A stretch of 64,000 nt of DNA from Acidobacteria bacterium OLB17 (GTDB lineage Bacteria; Acidobacteriota; Blastocatellia; Pyrinomonadales; Pyrinomonadaceae), in assembly GCA_001567505.1 (NCBI GenBank), contig LLEU01000020.1:62001-126000 (forward strand), in the 5' to 3' direction. This document shows, one piece after another, positions 55,538 to 64,000 of the stretch. A model generated the notes under the pieces. It searched no databases and was not told the origin of the DNA. It worked only from the letters and a program-made list of their open reading frames with translations. The translations under genes were made by a program, and so were the position numbers. Within the stretch, counting starts at the first letter, position 1; each line of letters opens with the position of its first letter.

Positions 55538-55987
55538 ATGCCCGCTCTTTATTTGCTGATCTTTCTTGCCCTTCTCGCGGGGGCGGTCCTGCCGACACAG
55601 ACCGCTCTCAACAACAAACTGGCAGTTACGGTCGATAATCCGATCCTTGCGGCCTTGCTTTCGTTCATTGTTGGCACTCTTACCCTGGCCATCTACTCGG
55701 TCGCCACCGGTGTTCCGCTTGGAAATGTGGTTTCGGCAAAGAATGCACCACCCGCAGCCTGGCTTGGCGGTGTACTCGGCGCATTTTTTGTCGCATCGAC
55801 GGTCATCCTGCTTCCTCGTCTTGGCGTCGCACTAACATTCGGCCTCGTTGTTGCCGGGCAGATGCTCATAACGCTCCTTTACGATCATTTCGGCCTGCTA
55901 GGGCTCGACGTAAAACCGATAAGCTTCGGGCGTGTCGCCGGCGTACTGCTCGTGATCGGCGGTGTCATCCTGATCCGCAGATTCTAG
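55538..55987 (+). CDS. DMT-superfamily membrane protein (YdcZ/DUF606)
   Basis: The 149-residue protein has five hydrophobic spans and typical DUF606 residues (TQTALNNKLA near the start, NAPPAAWLGGVLGAFFV in the middle). Its length is normal for a single DUF606 unit, which probably dimerises. The substrate is unknown. It begins 13 bases after guaD. Confidence 0.88.
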   Translation: MPALYLLIFLALLAGAVLPTQTALNNKLAVTVDNPILAALLSFIVGTLTLAIYSVATGVPLGNVVSAKNAPPAAWLGGVLGAFFVASTVILLPRLGVALTFGLVVAGQMLITLLYDHFGLLGLDVKPISFGRVAGVLLVIGGVILIRRF

Positions 55988-56062
55988 AACCGACTTGTTG
56001 TCTTTTCGGAACATTCCTCTTCAGGGCGGTGTCCATACCGGCGTGAAAGGAGGAACTCACCT

Positions 56063-56869
56063 ATGTTCGAAAGACAGATCGGCTACGATCTTTTAGGCAG
56101 TCAGCAAAAAGGCCGAAGCCCGTATTTTGGGCTCTCCACAGGCTTTGTCGCATTTCTATTTGCATCTTTCTTGGTCGCAAGTATCTTCGCGGATGATTTT
56201 TCCCTGCCGGGCGAAGGACTCGACCTTACCTCGATGCTCGCTCCGGCGAATGCCGAACCGGTTACCGTAGAGCCGAAGAAGGCTGCCGCTCCGACAACCC
56301 GCTCGAGCTCATCGACCTTACCGACGAGAACTGCGTTGGTCGCCCGTGTTGACGAAGCGAACTTCGTTCCTGACAAGATCGGAGTTACGCCGTCAAATGT
56401 CCCGCCGAGGCCCTATGGCCAGGTGGTGCTCAATAAGGTCAATTCGGACGGCTTCCCACGCAGCTCCGTTGAACGGCCGGCCGGCGGAAATGACATCGGT
56501 TCGCAACAGTCTTTTGGGCCGAGCGATGCAAAGGATCGAACCGCCGTCAGGGACGAACCTGACATTCCGCCGCCGCCCGTAGTTGATCGTCGTCCGCGAA
56601 ATGTCGGTGTGGTGAACAGCAAGGCGACGTTCCTCCCGAAACCGACGTATCCGGAGACGGCACTGCGTATGGGTTTGTCCGGAACCGTTACGGTGCAGGT
56701 CTTGATCGACGAGGAAGGCCGTGTGATCTCGGCGACGGCGTCGGACGGCAACGCATTGTTCCGAGCGTCAGCCCTGAATGCGGCAAAGAGAGCGAAATTC
56801 ACTCCGACGCTGCTTTCAAAAGTGCCGATCAAGGTGACCGGCGTCATCGTTTATCACTTTACGAGGTGA
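56063..56869 (+). CDS. TonB-family energy transducer
   Basis: The 268-residue protein has a strong Shine-Dalgarno (AAAGGAGG) eight bases before the ATG, one membrane span near residues 27-43, a Pro/Thr/Ser-rich linker and a C-terminal TonB domain (YPETALRMGLSGTVTVQVLIDEEGRV). It would couple inner-membrane energy to outer-membrane receptors. Neither exbB nor exbD is in the window. Its last 16 bases overlap the convergent radical SAM gene. Confidence 0.9.
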   Translation: MFERQIGYDLLGSQQKGRSPYFGLSTGFVAFLFASFLVASIFADDFSLPGEGLDLTSMLAPANAEPVTVEPKKAAAPTTRSSSSTLPTRTALVARVDEANFVPDKIGVTPSNVPPRPYGQVVLNKVNSDGFPRSSVERPAGGNDIGSQQSFGPSDAKDRTAVRDEPDIPPPPVVDRRPRNVGVVNSKATFLPKPTYPETALRMGLSGTVTVQVLIDEEGRVISATASDGNALFRASALNAAKRAKFTPTLLSKVPIKVTGVIVYHFTR

Positions 56870-58278
56870 GGAGAAAGGAAGGAGAGCAGATCGTCCGTGT
56901 CCATCGGCAAGAGAGGCACGGAAAATCTGCTCTTTAGGCCTTCGAGCGGCATTCCGTCGATGAAAACAGGTTCGTCGGATTTTACGCAAACCTTAGGTAC
57001 GATCACGAAATCGCCCTCGATCTTTTCTTTGAAGGCTTCAAAATCCCGCCCGGAAAGCAGCCCGGCAACAGCGACATCGCCGCCAAAATAAGTATTAGGG
57101 ACGGGAACGACCTTCAGCCGCGACCGTGTAAGTTTGTTGTAGCGTTCGATCTCGCCCGCAAGGATCGGGGCGAACATCTCGCCCGTGAGCAGCGTCCCGT
57201 GCGGGCGTTTCTTTTTTGAGAGCAGATGCGTGGGAACGGGCGTTTCGCCGGCGTGAGGAACGATCGCTGCACCGTGCGCGCGAATCTCTTTCGCACGTCT
57301 CGCCTTTCGGCCCGCAAGGAACCCGTCGAATTTATTCAGGAACGAGCGCATCATCCCGACGCCGTCCTCGATCTGCGGATAACTGCCATAATGACGCTTT
57401 GATGGGATCTCAACGCCTGCCTTGATATATATCTCGTCACCGAGAAAGGCGAACGTCTTTCCGAGCGTGCGTCGAAATTCCCGCTGCAATTTTTCGACCC
57501 TTTGGATCGTCTCACGGCAGAACTCGGGCGTAACGCGTGTAAGGCGTTCGTCGCGATTGAACCGCGTCAAAGCCATCGGTACGATCGCAGTCGATATGAC
57601 TTTCGGAAAATCGGCGGCGAGGTCGCGGATCGTCCTTTCGAGAATGTCGCCGTCATTGATCTTCGGGCAAAGCACGATCTGCGCGTGGATCTCGATGTCG
57701 TTATCGAGCAAGAAGCGGATCTTATCGGAAATATCGGCACGCGACTCAGGAACGCCGAGCAAGAAGGCTCGGGTCTTTAGGTCGGTCGCGTGAACCGAGA
57801 CGTACTGCGGCGACAGTCGCTGCTCAACGATCCGATCCATCTCGGCCGGAGTGATGGAAGAAAGCGTCGTGTAGTTGCCGTAAAGGAACGAAAGGCGGAT
57901 GTCCTCGTCGCGGATGAAGAGCGACGGCCGAGCATCCTCCGGGTTTCCTTTCGTAAAACAGAAAAGACACTCGTTCGCACATTGCCGCGGTGCGATCTGC
58001 TCGAACATCAGGCCGAGATCCTCGCCTTCGTCACGGTCGAACTCGATCTCGATCGTCTCGCCGTTCGCCTTTTTTACCTGGAACGTTAACTCGGTCTCGC
58101 CGGCTGTCTGGAATCGGAAATCGAGATAATCGCGGACCGAACGGCCATTTACCTTCACGATCCGGTCATTCGCGGCCAAGCCGATCTCGTCGCCGACTGC
58201 ACCCGGCGTAACCTCCGTGATCGTAACGCCCGGACGTCGAAGTTGAGTGATCGCGGGTGTGACCGCAAATTCGTACAT
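56854..58278 (-). CDS. DUF512 radical SAM protein with N-terminal PDZ domain
   Basis: The 474-residue protein has a PDZ-like domain (about 15-60, ITEVTPGAVGDEIGLAANDRIVKVNG) and the radical SAM cysteines Cys100, Cys104 and Cys107 in a CxxxCxxC motif. The DUF512 region ends in the C-terminal part. Members of this family are widespread, but their reaction is not established. It overlaps tonB at the 3' ends. The start is supported by an intact PDZ domain. Confidence 0.92.
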   Translation of the reverse strand: MYEFAVTPAITQLRRPGVTITEVTPGAVGDEIGLAANDRIVKVNGRSVRDYLDFRFQTAGETELTFQVKKANGETIEIEFDRDEGEDLGLMFEQIAPRQCANECLFCFTKGNPEDARPSLFIRDEDIRLSFLYGNYTTLSSITPAEMDRIVEQRLSPQYVSVHATDLKTRAFLLGVPESRADISDKIRFLLDNDIEIHAQIVLCPKINDGDILERTIRDLAADFPKVISTAIVPMALTRFNRDERLTRVTPEFCRETIQRVEKLQREFRRTLGKTFAFLGDEIYIKAGVEIPSKRHYGSYPQIEDGVGMMRSFLNKFDGFLAGRKARRAKEIRAHGAAIVPHAGETPVPTHLLSKKKRPHGTLLTGEMFAPILAGEIERYNKLTRSRLKVVPVPNTYFGGDVAVAGLLSGRDFEAFKEKIEGDFVIVPKVCVKSDEPVFIDGMPLEGLKSRFSVPLLPMDTDDLLSFLSPHLVK

Positions 58279-58362
58279 AACGAAAACTAAAACGCGAAAA
58301 GAGCGGATAAAACTTAGGATCCCGCGTCTTTTCGCGTGTCAAACTACCGGCCCGAAGTTCGG

Positions 58363-59493
58363 TCAGGCCGCTGCCGCTTTCAGGTCGATAAGCGACGAGA
58401 GCGGCGTGTACTCGAGGCCCTGCGAGTCGGCAACGGCCTTATACGTCAGCTTGCCGGCGTAGGTATTCACGCCTTCCTGCAGGCCGCTGTCTTCCCTGAT
58501 CGCCTGCTCGAAGCCCTTGTTCGCGAGGTCGAGTGCGTAGGGCAGCGTCGCGTTCGTTAAAGCGAAGGTCGATGTCCGCGGCACAGCTCCCGGCATATTC
58601 GCAACGCAGTAATGAAGGACGCCTTCCTCGAAGAACGTCGGGTTCGAGTGCGTGGTCGCATGGGTCGTCTCGAAACAACCGCCCTGATCGACGGCAACGT
58701 CCACAAGCACGGAGCCGGACGGCACGAGATGCAGCATATCGCGCGTGACGAGTTTCGGAGCTGCCGCTCCGACAACGAGCACCGCACCGATCACGAGATC
58801 TGCGTGCGAAATGGCCTCCTCGATCGCATAACGCGACGAAGCGAGCGTCTGGACCTTCGAGAGGAAGATGTCGTCGAGCTGACGGAGCCGGTCGAGATTG
58901 CGGTCGATGATAGTGACCTTAGCACCGAGGCCGACCGCCATTTTTGCAGCCTCCGTGCCGACGATGCCGCCGCCTATGATGACCACATTGGCCGCCGGTA
59001 CGCCCGGTACGCCGCCGAGAAGGATGCCGCGTCCGCCGTTCATCTTCTCAAGGTAGGTCGCACCGACCTGAACCGACATACGGCCCGCAACTTCGGACAT
59101 AGGCGTTAAAAGCGGCAAACGTCCGTCCTTCGTGATCGTCTCGTACGCGACGCCCGTAACGTTCCGCTCGAGCATCTGCTTTGTAAGTTCGAGCTCGGGA
59201 GCGAGATGAAGATAAGTAAACAGCAGCTGATTCTCGCGCATTCGCGGATATTCGGGGGCGATCGGTTCTTTCACCTTTACGATCATATCTCCCGTCTGCC
59301 AAACCTCATCTGCGGTATCAAGCAGCTGCCCGCCTGCCTTGACGTACTGTTCATCGGAAAAACCCGAGCCTTCGCCCGCGGTTTTCTGCACAAAGACCTC
59401 ATGCCCTGCATGCGTCAGATCCTGGACGCCGGCAGGCGTTAGGCCCACGCGATATTCATTGTCTTTGATCTCTTTCGGAAGACCGATCTTCAT
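58363..59493 (-). CDS. ald: Alanine dehydrogenase
   Basis: The 376-residue enzyme begins [20 protein letters not shown] with the usual EIKxxExRVxLTP motif. It has the catalytic His in TYLHLAPE and the NAD-binding loop [21 protein letters not shown]. It interconverts alanine and pyruvate plus ammonia with NAD. It lies 90 bases downstream of leuS on the same strand; a hairpin in the gap has no T run. Confidence 0.95.
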   Translation of the reverse strand: MKIGLPKEIKDNEYRVGLTPAGVQDLTHAGHEVFVQKTAGEGSGFSDEQYVKAGGQLLDTADEVWQTGDMIVKVKEPIAPEYPRMRENQLLFTYLHLAPELELTKQMLERNVTGVAYETITKDGRLPLLTPMSEVAGRMSVQVGATYLEKMNGGRGILLGGVPGVPAANVVIIGGGIVGTEAAKMAVGLGAKVTIIDRNLDRLRQLDDIFLSKVQTLASSRYAIEEAISHADLVIGAVLVVGAAAPKLVTRDMLHLVPSGSVLVDVAVDQGGCFETTHATTHSNPTFFEEGVLHYCVANMPGAVPRTSTFALTNATLPYALDLANKGFEQAIREDSGLQEGVNTYAGKLTYKAVADSQGLEYTPLSSLIDLKAAAA

Positions 59494-59583
59494 TCTTCAA
59501 TAGCTCCTAAAAAGGGGAATTTAACATAACAGATAATCTTACGATTTTTGGGCGTTTTTATTAAAGCGAAACGCCCGCAACCG

Positions 59584-62193
59584 CTAAACGACGATATTTA
59601 CCAGGCGGCCCGGCACGACGACGACCTTTTTGATCGGCTGGCCTGCGACGAATTCCTGCGTTCGGCCGTCGGCGAGGGCAAGCTGTTCGAGCGTCTCGCG
59701 AGACGCATCGGGTGCAGCAAAAACGCGGCTGCGGAGCTTGCCGTTCACCTGAACCGCGATCTCGATCTCGTCCTCGCGGGCAAGTTCCTCGCTGAATTCC
59801 GGGAATCTCGCCCCGGAGGCGACCATGCCTGCATCCGACGCCATAAGATGTGAATACAATTCCTCCGCGACATGCGGTGAGAAGGGCGTAAGCATCAGGA
59901 CGAGCGACGTAAGGGCTTCGCGAACGGCGAAGCGAATTTCGGCGTCCGCCTCCGACGGCTCGGCCTTAATGTCACCGACTGCGTTGCTCAACTCCATCAA
60001 CGCCGCCACAGGTGTGTTGAACTGCAGGGATTCGAGGCTTGCCCCCACACGCTTGATCGTTTGGTGAGTTTTGCGCCGAAGGCCGCGGGCAGCCGACGAG
60101 GAAGCCTCGGACGGTGCTTCATGCACATCAAGAAACTCGACCCAGGCCCGCGTCTGCCGCCAGATACGCTGAATGAAGCGTGCCGCACCTTCGATCGCAG
60201 CTTCGTTCCAAACGAGCTCGTTCTCGATCGGTGCAGCGAACATTACAAAAAGTCGCGTCGCATCCGCGCCGTATATCTCGACCATCTCATCCGGATCGAC
60301 GCCGTTGCCCTTCGACTTCGACATTCGCTCGATCGCGAACTTCAACGCGGTACCGTCGGCGGTCGCGGAGACAATTCGGCCTTTTTCATCGCGTTCGACA
60401 GCTACCTTTTCCGGAGCGAAATAGGCTCGTTTTCCGGTCGAATCGTCAAAGAAGGTCTCACCGACGACCATTCCCTGCGTCAAAAGCCGGGTAAAGGGTT
60501 CATCGAACTGCAGAAGGCCCATATCCCGCAACGCCTTCGTCCAGAATCGGGCATAGATCAGGTGCATCACGGCATGATCGTCGCCGCCAATGTACTGATC
60601 GACCGGTGCCCAATATGCCGCCGCGAACGGGTCGAACGGCATTATCTCGTTCGCCGGGTCAAGGTAACGGTAGTAGTACCAGGAGGAATCAACGAACGTG
60701 TCCATAGTGTCGGTCTCGCGTCTTGCGGGGCCGTCGCAAGAAGGACACGACGTCTCGTAGAACTCAGGCACCTTCGCAAGCGGAGACTCGCCCGTGCCGG
60801 TGATCGGCGCTGAGTCCGGCAGGCGGACGGGCAAATTCTCGAATTTCTCCGGAACGACACCGCACTTGTCGCAGTAGATCATCGGGATCGGCGAACCCCA
60901 GAATCTCTGCCTTGAGATGCCCCAATCACGAAGGCGGTAGGTCGTGGCCGGTTCGCCAAAACCGTTCGAAGCGGCAAACGCGGCCATTTCCCGCTTCGCG
61001 TCAGTGCTCGGTTTCCCGTTCCAGTCGCCGGAATTTACGACCTCGCCATACTCGCAGAACGGCAGCGTCACCGCGTCCCCGTCAGCGTCGAGCGGTGCGA
61101 TGACCTGCGTTATCGGCAAGCCGAACTGAACGGCGAATTCGTGGTCGCGTTCGTCGTGGCCCGGAACGCTCATCAAGGCTCCGGTGCCGTATTCCATCAT
61201 TACGTAATTGCCGACCCAAACCGGAACTTCGTCGCCGCTGAACGGGTTAATGGCCCGCAAACCGGTATCGACGCCGTCCTTTTCGATGACCTCGTCGCGC
61301 TCTTTCGGCTTAAGGCTTTCCTGGATCATCTCGTCGATCTTTGCTGAGGTTGCCGCATCGAATGAGGCACAATTCTCGGCAACTATCTCGTGCTGCGGCG
61401 CGACGACGATGGCGTTCGTGCCGTAGATGGTATCGATTCGGGTCGTAAAAACGCGGATCTTCGCATCGCTGCCGCACACCGCGAAATCAACATACGCGCC
61501 GTCCGAGCGTCCGATCCAATCCTGCTGTCTCTTAAGGACATTCTGCGGCCAACCGGATTCGATCGCGGCCATGCCCTCGAGGAGTTCACTTGTGTAGGCG
61601 GTCGTTCGAAGGAACCATTGTTCGAGATCCTTTTTCACGACCGGATTTCCACAACGCCAGCAAAGGCCGCCGCTCGCCTGCTCATTCGAGAGCGTCGCTT
61701 TCTCGGTCTCGCACCAGTTCACCTGGGTCATCCGCTTGTATGCGAGGCCCATTTCGTACAACTTGAGGAAGAACCACTGGTCGAATTTGTAGTATTCCGG
61801 CCGATGCGCGTAGATCTGCCGCCGCCAGTCGTAACTTAGGCCGAGTCGTTCGAGTTGGCCGCGCATCGCCTCGATATTCTTTTCGGTCCACTCACGCGGA
61901 TCCACACCGCGTTTAACGGCCGCGTCCTCGGCAGGCTGCCCAAAAGAATCCCAGCCGATCGGGTGAAGCACGTTGAAGCCTTTCAGCCGCTTATACCAAG
62001 CGAGGGCGTCGCCCGCTGAATAGTTGCGAACATGGCCCATATGGAGGTTGCCGGAAGGATACGGCAGCATCTCGAGCGCGTAAAATTTCGGCTTTTTGTT
62101 GTCAGGGTCGGCCTCGGCCTCGAACGCCTTGGAGGCGGCCCAAATATCCTGCCATTTTTTCTCTATCTTCTTAGCGAAATACTTATCGTCCAT
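59584..62193 (-). CDS. leuS: Leucyl-tRNA synthetase
   Basis: The 869-residue class I enzyme has the HIGH-equivalent PYPSGNLHMGHVRNY near residue 45, the zinc-ribbon region CWRCGNPVV near 180, the CP1 editing domain in the middle and the KMSKS-equivalent MSKSKGNG near 625. Its length agrees with bacterial LeuS. It charges tRNA-Leu in the cytosol. No T-box leader is visible upstream. Confidence 0.97.
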   Translation of the reverse strand: MDDKYFAKKIEKKWQDIWAASKAFEAEADPDNKKPKFYALEMLPYPSGNLHMGHVRNYSAGDALAWYKRLKGFNVLHPIGWDSFGQPAEDAAVKRGVDPREWTEKNIEAMRGQLERLGLSYDWRRQIYAHRPEYYKFDQWFFLKLYEMGLAYKRMTQVNWCETEKATLSNEQASGGLCWRCGNPVVKKDLEQWFLRTTAYTSELLEGMAAIESGWPQNVLKRQQDWIGRSDGAYVDFAVCGSDAKIRVFTTRIDTIYGTNAIVVAPQHEIVAENCASFDAATSAKIDEMIQESLKPKERDEVIEKDGVDTGLRAINPFSGDEVPVWVGNYVMMEYGTGALMSVPGHDERDHEFAVQFGLPITQVIAPLDADGDAVTLPFCEYGEVVNSGDWNGKPSTDAKREMAAFAASNGFGEPATTYRLRDWGISRQRFWGSPIPMIYCDKCGVVPEKFENLPVRLPDSAPITGTGESPLAKVPEFYETSCPSCDGPARRETDTMDTFVDSSWYYYRYLDPANEIMPFDPFAAAYWAPVDQYIGGDDHAVMHLIYARFWTKALRDMGLLQFDEPFTRLLTQGMVVGETFFDDSTGKRAYFAPEKVAVERDEKGRIVSATADGTALKFAIERMSKSKGNGVDPDEMVEIYGADATRLFVMFAAPIENELVWNEAAIEGAARFIQRIWRQTRAWVEFLDVHEAPSEASSSAARGLRRKTHQTIKRVGASLESLQFNTPVAALMELSNAVGDIKAEPSEADAEIRFAVREALTSLVLMLTPFSPHVAEELYSHLMASDAGMVASGARFPEFSEELAREDEIEIAVQVNGKLRSRVFAAPDASRETLEQLALADGRTQEFVAGQPIKKVVVVPGRLVNIVV

Positions 62194-62450
62194 CTGTTAA
62201 AGGGGCAAAAGTCCTATGGTAGCGAAAAAATATGGAAATAGCAGTTTCACGCAAGCAGCCGTTGGAAGTTATTTCGTCCGGACGGGTCGATTTTTTCCCT
62301 TGCAGGCCGCCGGCTTGTGATATCCTACAAGGACCAACTCAGGTTAATTGGAGAGTTTAGATCGTACAGAGTTTGATGAAAATCAATATTCAACGCAAAC
62401 GGTCGCTGCCGAAGCCTACTTGACCCTAAAGTTTGTTGACCCGACCGTCT

Positions 62451-62477
62451 GCGGTTAAAACCGCCGGAGGATCTCCG
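62451..62477 (+). promoter_or_regulatory. Two small hairpins covering the RBS of the 67-residue gene
   Basis: GCGGTT (62451-62456) pairs with AACCGC (62459-62464), and CGGAG (62465-62469) pairs with CTCCG (62473-62477). The second includes the GGAGG Shine-Dalgarno of the gene starting at 62480, so it could limit translation. The rest of the 62194-62479 gap holds no other element I can support. Confidence 0.35.
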
Positions 62478-62479
62478 TT

Positions 62480-62683
62480 ATGATGGTCGATAGAGTCAAC
62501 CGCGAACTAAAACGCCCTTTAGAAAACTCGATTCCGTTAAATAAAGCCCACTCCGAGCCCTCAGCGCAGAGTCGAAATGACGACGTGATCGCGAGCCTTG
62601 CAGATATGCGCGAGAATCGCCGGGCACGGCAGGTTTACGAATGGGAGACAATGCGGCGACGTATGTTCAAGCTGTCGCTTTGA
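62480..62683 (+). CDS. 67-residue hypothetical protein
   Basis: The peptide is hydrophilic and basic, with a helical C-terminal half (SLADMRENRRARQVYEWETMRRRMFKL) and no signal or membrane span. A GGAGG lies 9-14 bases before the ATG, and a second ATG follows directly. It may be a small nucleic-acid- or protein-binding factor. I recognise no family. The gene is 59 bases ahead of egtB. Confidence 0.5.
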   Translation: MMVDRVNRELKRPLENSIPLNKAHSEPSAQSRNDDVIASLADMRENRRARQVYEWETMRRRMFKLSL

Positions 62684-62742
62684 GCGGCGATCGTCGGTCG
62701 GTCCTTATTCCATTTCTCGCCCGGTAGTGCTTAAATGGAAGT

Positions 62743-63939
62743 ATGGACACGATCGGCACCGGTAATGCTGCCGGCGATCTGGCGGCTCGATACAGTGCGG
62801 TTCGCGCGCAGACCGAAAAGCTTTGCGATCCGCTCGAGAACGAGGATTATGTACCTCAGCCCGTTGTTTTTGTATCGCCGGTAAAATGGAATATCGCCCA
62901 CACGACCTGGTTCTTTGAGGAGTTCGTACTAGCGAAATTCGTCGAGAACTACGAGAGATTCAACGAACATTTCTCCTTTCTTTTCAACAGCTATTACAAC
63001 ACGGTCGGCAGCCGCACGAACCGCAATGAACGCGGGTTCTTGAGTCGCCCGACCGTCAGGTCCGTATTCGAATACCGCAGGTCCGTTGACGACGCAATGC
63101 TGAAGTTGCTCGGCTCGCTCGACAGATCCTCGGACGCCGAAGAGATCGGTGAGATCACGACACTTGGGATAAATCATGAGCAGCAGCACCAGGAACTTCT
63201 GCTTACGGACCTAAAATACACGCTCGGACAGAATCCGCTCGACCCTGTTTACGACGCTGAGTGGGCCCGCGAAGATCAACCGGCACTCGGTAAGGGCGAA
63301 TTCATCAAGATCGACGAGGGTGTTTACGACATCGGACACGAGGGCTCGGGATTCTGCTTCGATAACGAGCTTGCAAGACACAAGGTCTATCTTGACGCAT
63401 TCTCGATCTCGGACCGGCTTGTGACGAACGCAGAATTTGCGGAGTTCATTGAAGGCGGCGGTTACGATGATTTTCGATTGTGGCACGCCGACGGCTGGGA
63501 TTGGGTACGGGCAAATGAGATCGAAGCTCCGTTGTATTGGGAAAGGCACGCGGGCGGATGGTCGCATTTCACGCTGCAGGGAAAGCAGGAACTCGCTCCG
63601 GACGCGCCCGTTTCACATCTCTCTTTCTACGAGGCCGCGGCCTACGCCGAAATGGCCGGGATGCGCCTGCCGACCGAATTCGAATGGGAAGCCGCTCAGG
63701 CAAATTTCGAATGGGGACAGCGTTGGGAGTGGACGGCATCGGCATATCTGCCGTATCCGGGATTTACAAAGCCGCCCGACGCCGTCGGCGAATACAATGG
63801 GAAGTTCATGGTGAATCAAATGGCTCTGCGAGGTGAATCCATCGCAACCCCGGAGGGCCATAGCCGTCCCACATACCGGAATTTCTTTTACCCTGATATG
63901 CGTTGGCAATTCTTCGGGTTACGGCTCGCAAGAAAGTAA
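62743..63939 (+). CDS. egtB: Ergothioneine biosynthesis sulfoxide synthase EgtB
   Basis: The 398-residue protein has a DinB_2 domain with the iron ligands His53 (NIAHTTWFF), His145 and His149 (HEQQHQE), and a formylglycine-generating-enzyme-like C-terminal domain (LVTNAEFAEFIEGGG, MRLPTEFEWEAA, RWQFFGLR). EgtB joins trimethylhistidine with gamma-glutamylcysteine or cysteine using oxygen. Its length is slightly short for the family. The methyltransferase EgtD would be expected nearby but is not in the window; the last 61 bases hold no identifiable gene. Confidence 0.93.
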   Translation: MDTIGTGNAAGDLAARYSAVRAQTEKLCDPLENEDYVPQPVVFVSPVKWNIAHTTWFFEEFVLAKFVENYERFNEHFSFLFNSYYNTVGSRTNRNERGFLSRPTVRSVFEYRRSVDDAMLKLLGSLDRSSDAEEIGEITTLGINHEQQHQELLLTDLKYTLGQNPLDPVYDAEWAREDQPALGKGEFIKIDEGVYDIGHEGSGFCFDNELARHKVYLDAFSISDRLVTNAEFAEFIEGGGYDDFRLWHADGWDWVRANEIEAPLYWERHAGGWSHFTLQGKQELAPDAPVSHLSFYEAAAYAEMAGMRLPTEFEWEAAQANFEWGQRWEWTASAYLPYPGFTKPPDAVGEYNGKFMVNQMALRGESIATPEGHSRPTYRNFFYPDMRWQFFGLRLARK

Positions 63940-64000
63940 CGCTTGAGTAAGCGAACACACGTCCGTGAATCAAATGGCGCGAAAACGCGAAAAGAACTCT

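Noticed and set aside
59550-59576. Intrinsic terminator between leuS and ald
   Set aside because: GGGCGTTT and AAACGCCC pair well, but no T run follows the stem on the minus strand, so leuS and ald may still be cotranscribed.
62194-62479. T-box leader or small RNA gene between leuS and the 67-residue gene
   Set aside because: No T-box core sequence or convincing SRP-, 6S- or tmRNA-like feature was found.

Overview
This window is a bacterial chromosome segment of moderately high GC, packed with genes on both strands. The gene content fits Acidobacteriota, most likely class Blastocatellia (Pyrinomonadaceae-like). The grounds are an exosortase/EpsI pair beside an exopolysaccharide locus, a heme peroxidase fused to FG-GAP repeats, a class II (B12-dependent) ribonucleotide reductase, a homocysteine methyltransferase/MTHFR fusion and MglA/MglB. 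This placement is inferred from gene content only. I see no prophage, IS element, CRISPR array or rRNA.

Layout. 0-8.5 kb: a partial lipoprotein, a short transcription unit carrying a possible 25-residue membrane peptide, purH, a frameshifted secreted protein, thiE-thiD, a frameshifted TPR protein and a sugar nucleotidyltransferase. 8.5-10.6 kb: a SAM-II-like riboswitch candidate with a terminator, leading into the homocysteine methyltransferase/MTHFR fusion. 10.6-16.3 kb (minus): yvcK-glmU-small membrane protein-glmS, with a quinone oxidoreductase downstream; this is essentially UDP-GlcNAc and cell-wall precursor supply. 16.7-18.1 kb: mglB-mglA, then tRNA-Val and tRNA-Asp. 18.2-27.8 kb (minus): an exopolysaccharide operon reading prsT-like TPR lipoprotein, a 62-residue anchor-like peptide, Wzz-like protein, AAA ATPase, tyrosine kinase, polyprenyl-phosphate glycosylphosphotransferase, Wza-like export protein and a BNR/YCF48 propeller. 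28.0-32.2 kb: a PAS sensor kinase, a NarL-type regulator and a Crp/Fnr-type regulator. 32.2-33.8 kb: epsI and the exosortase. The regulators thus sit between the two halves of the exosortase/EPS system.

33.8-39.3 kb: a polyprenyl synthase, a polysaccharide deacetylase, Hsp33 and nrdJ, which has a well-formed promoter and an NrdR-box-like palindrome. 39.4-43.8 kb: a secreted beta-propeller protein and a heme peroxidase whose six FG-GAP repeats are a duplicated set of three. 43.9-52.8 kb: PBP4-type DacB, an RRM protein, Mpl, a VapBC45-like toxin-antitoxin pair, an S46 peptidase, a twice-frameshifted aminotransferase and 3-methyladenine glycosylase. 52.8-56.9 kb: a likely operon of a DsbA-like protein with a duplicated N-terminal module, glutaminyl cyclase, guanine deaminase and a DMT transporter, then a TonB protein. 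56.9-64 kb: a DUF512 radical SAM protein, alanine dehydrogenase, leuS, a small hypothetical gene and egtB.

Five single-base frameshifts in four otherwise well-preserved genes were found by reading across the breaks. Such a density suggests residual indel errors in the assembly rather than true gene decay. The most interesting new observations are the SAM-II-like leader at 8.6 kb, the 62-residue peptide inside the EPS operon, and the promoter-peptide-terminator unit at 0.7-1.0 kb.
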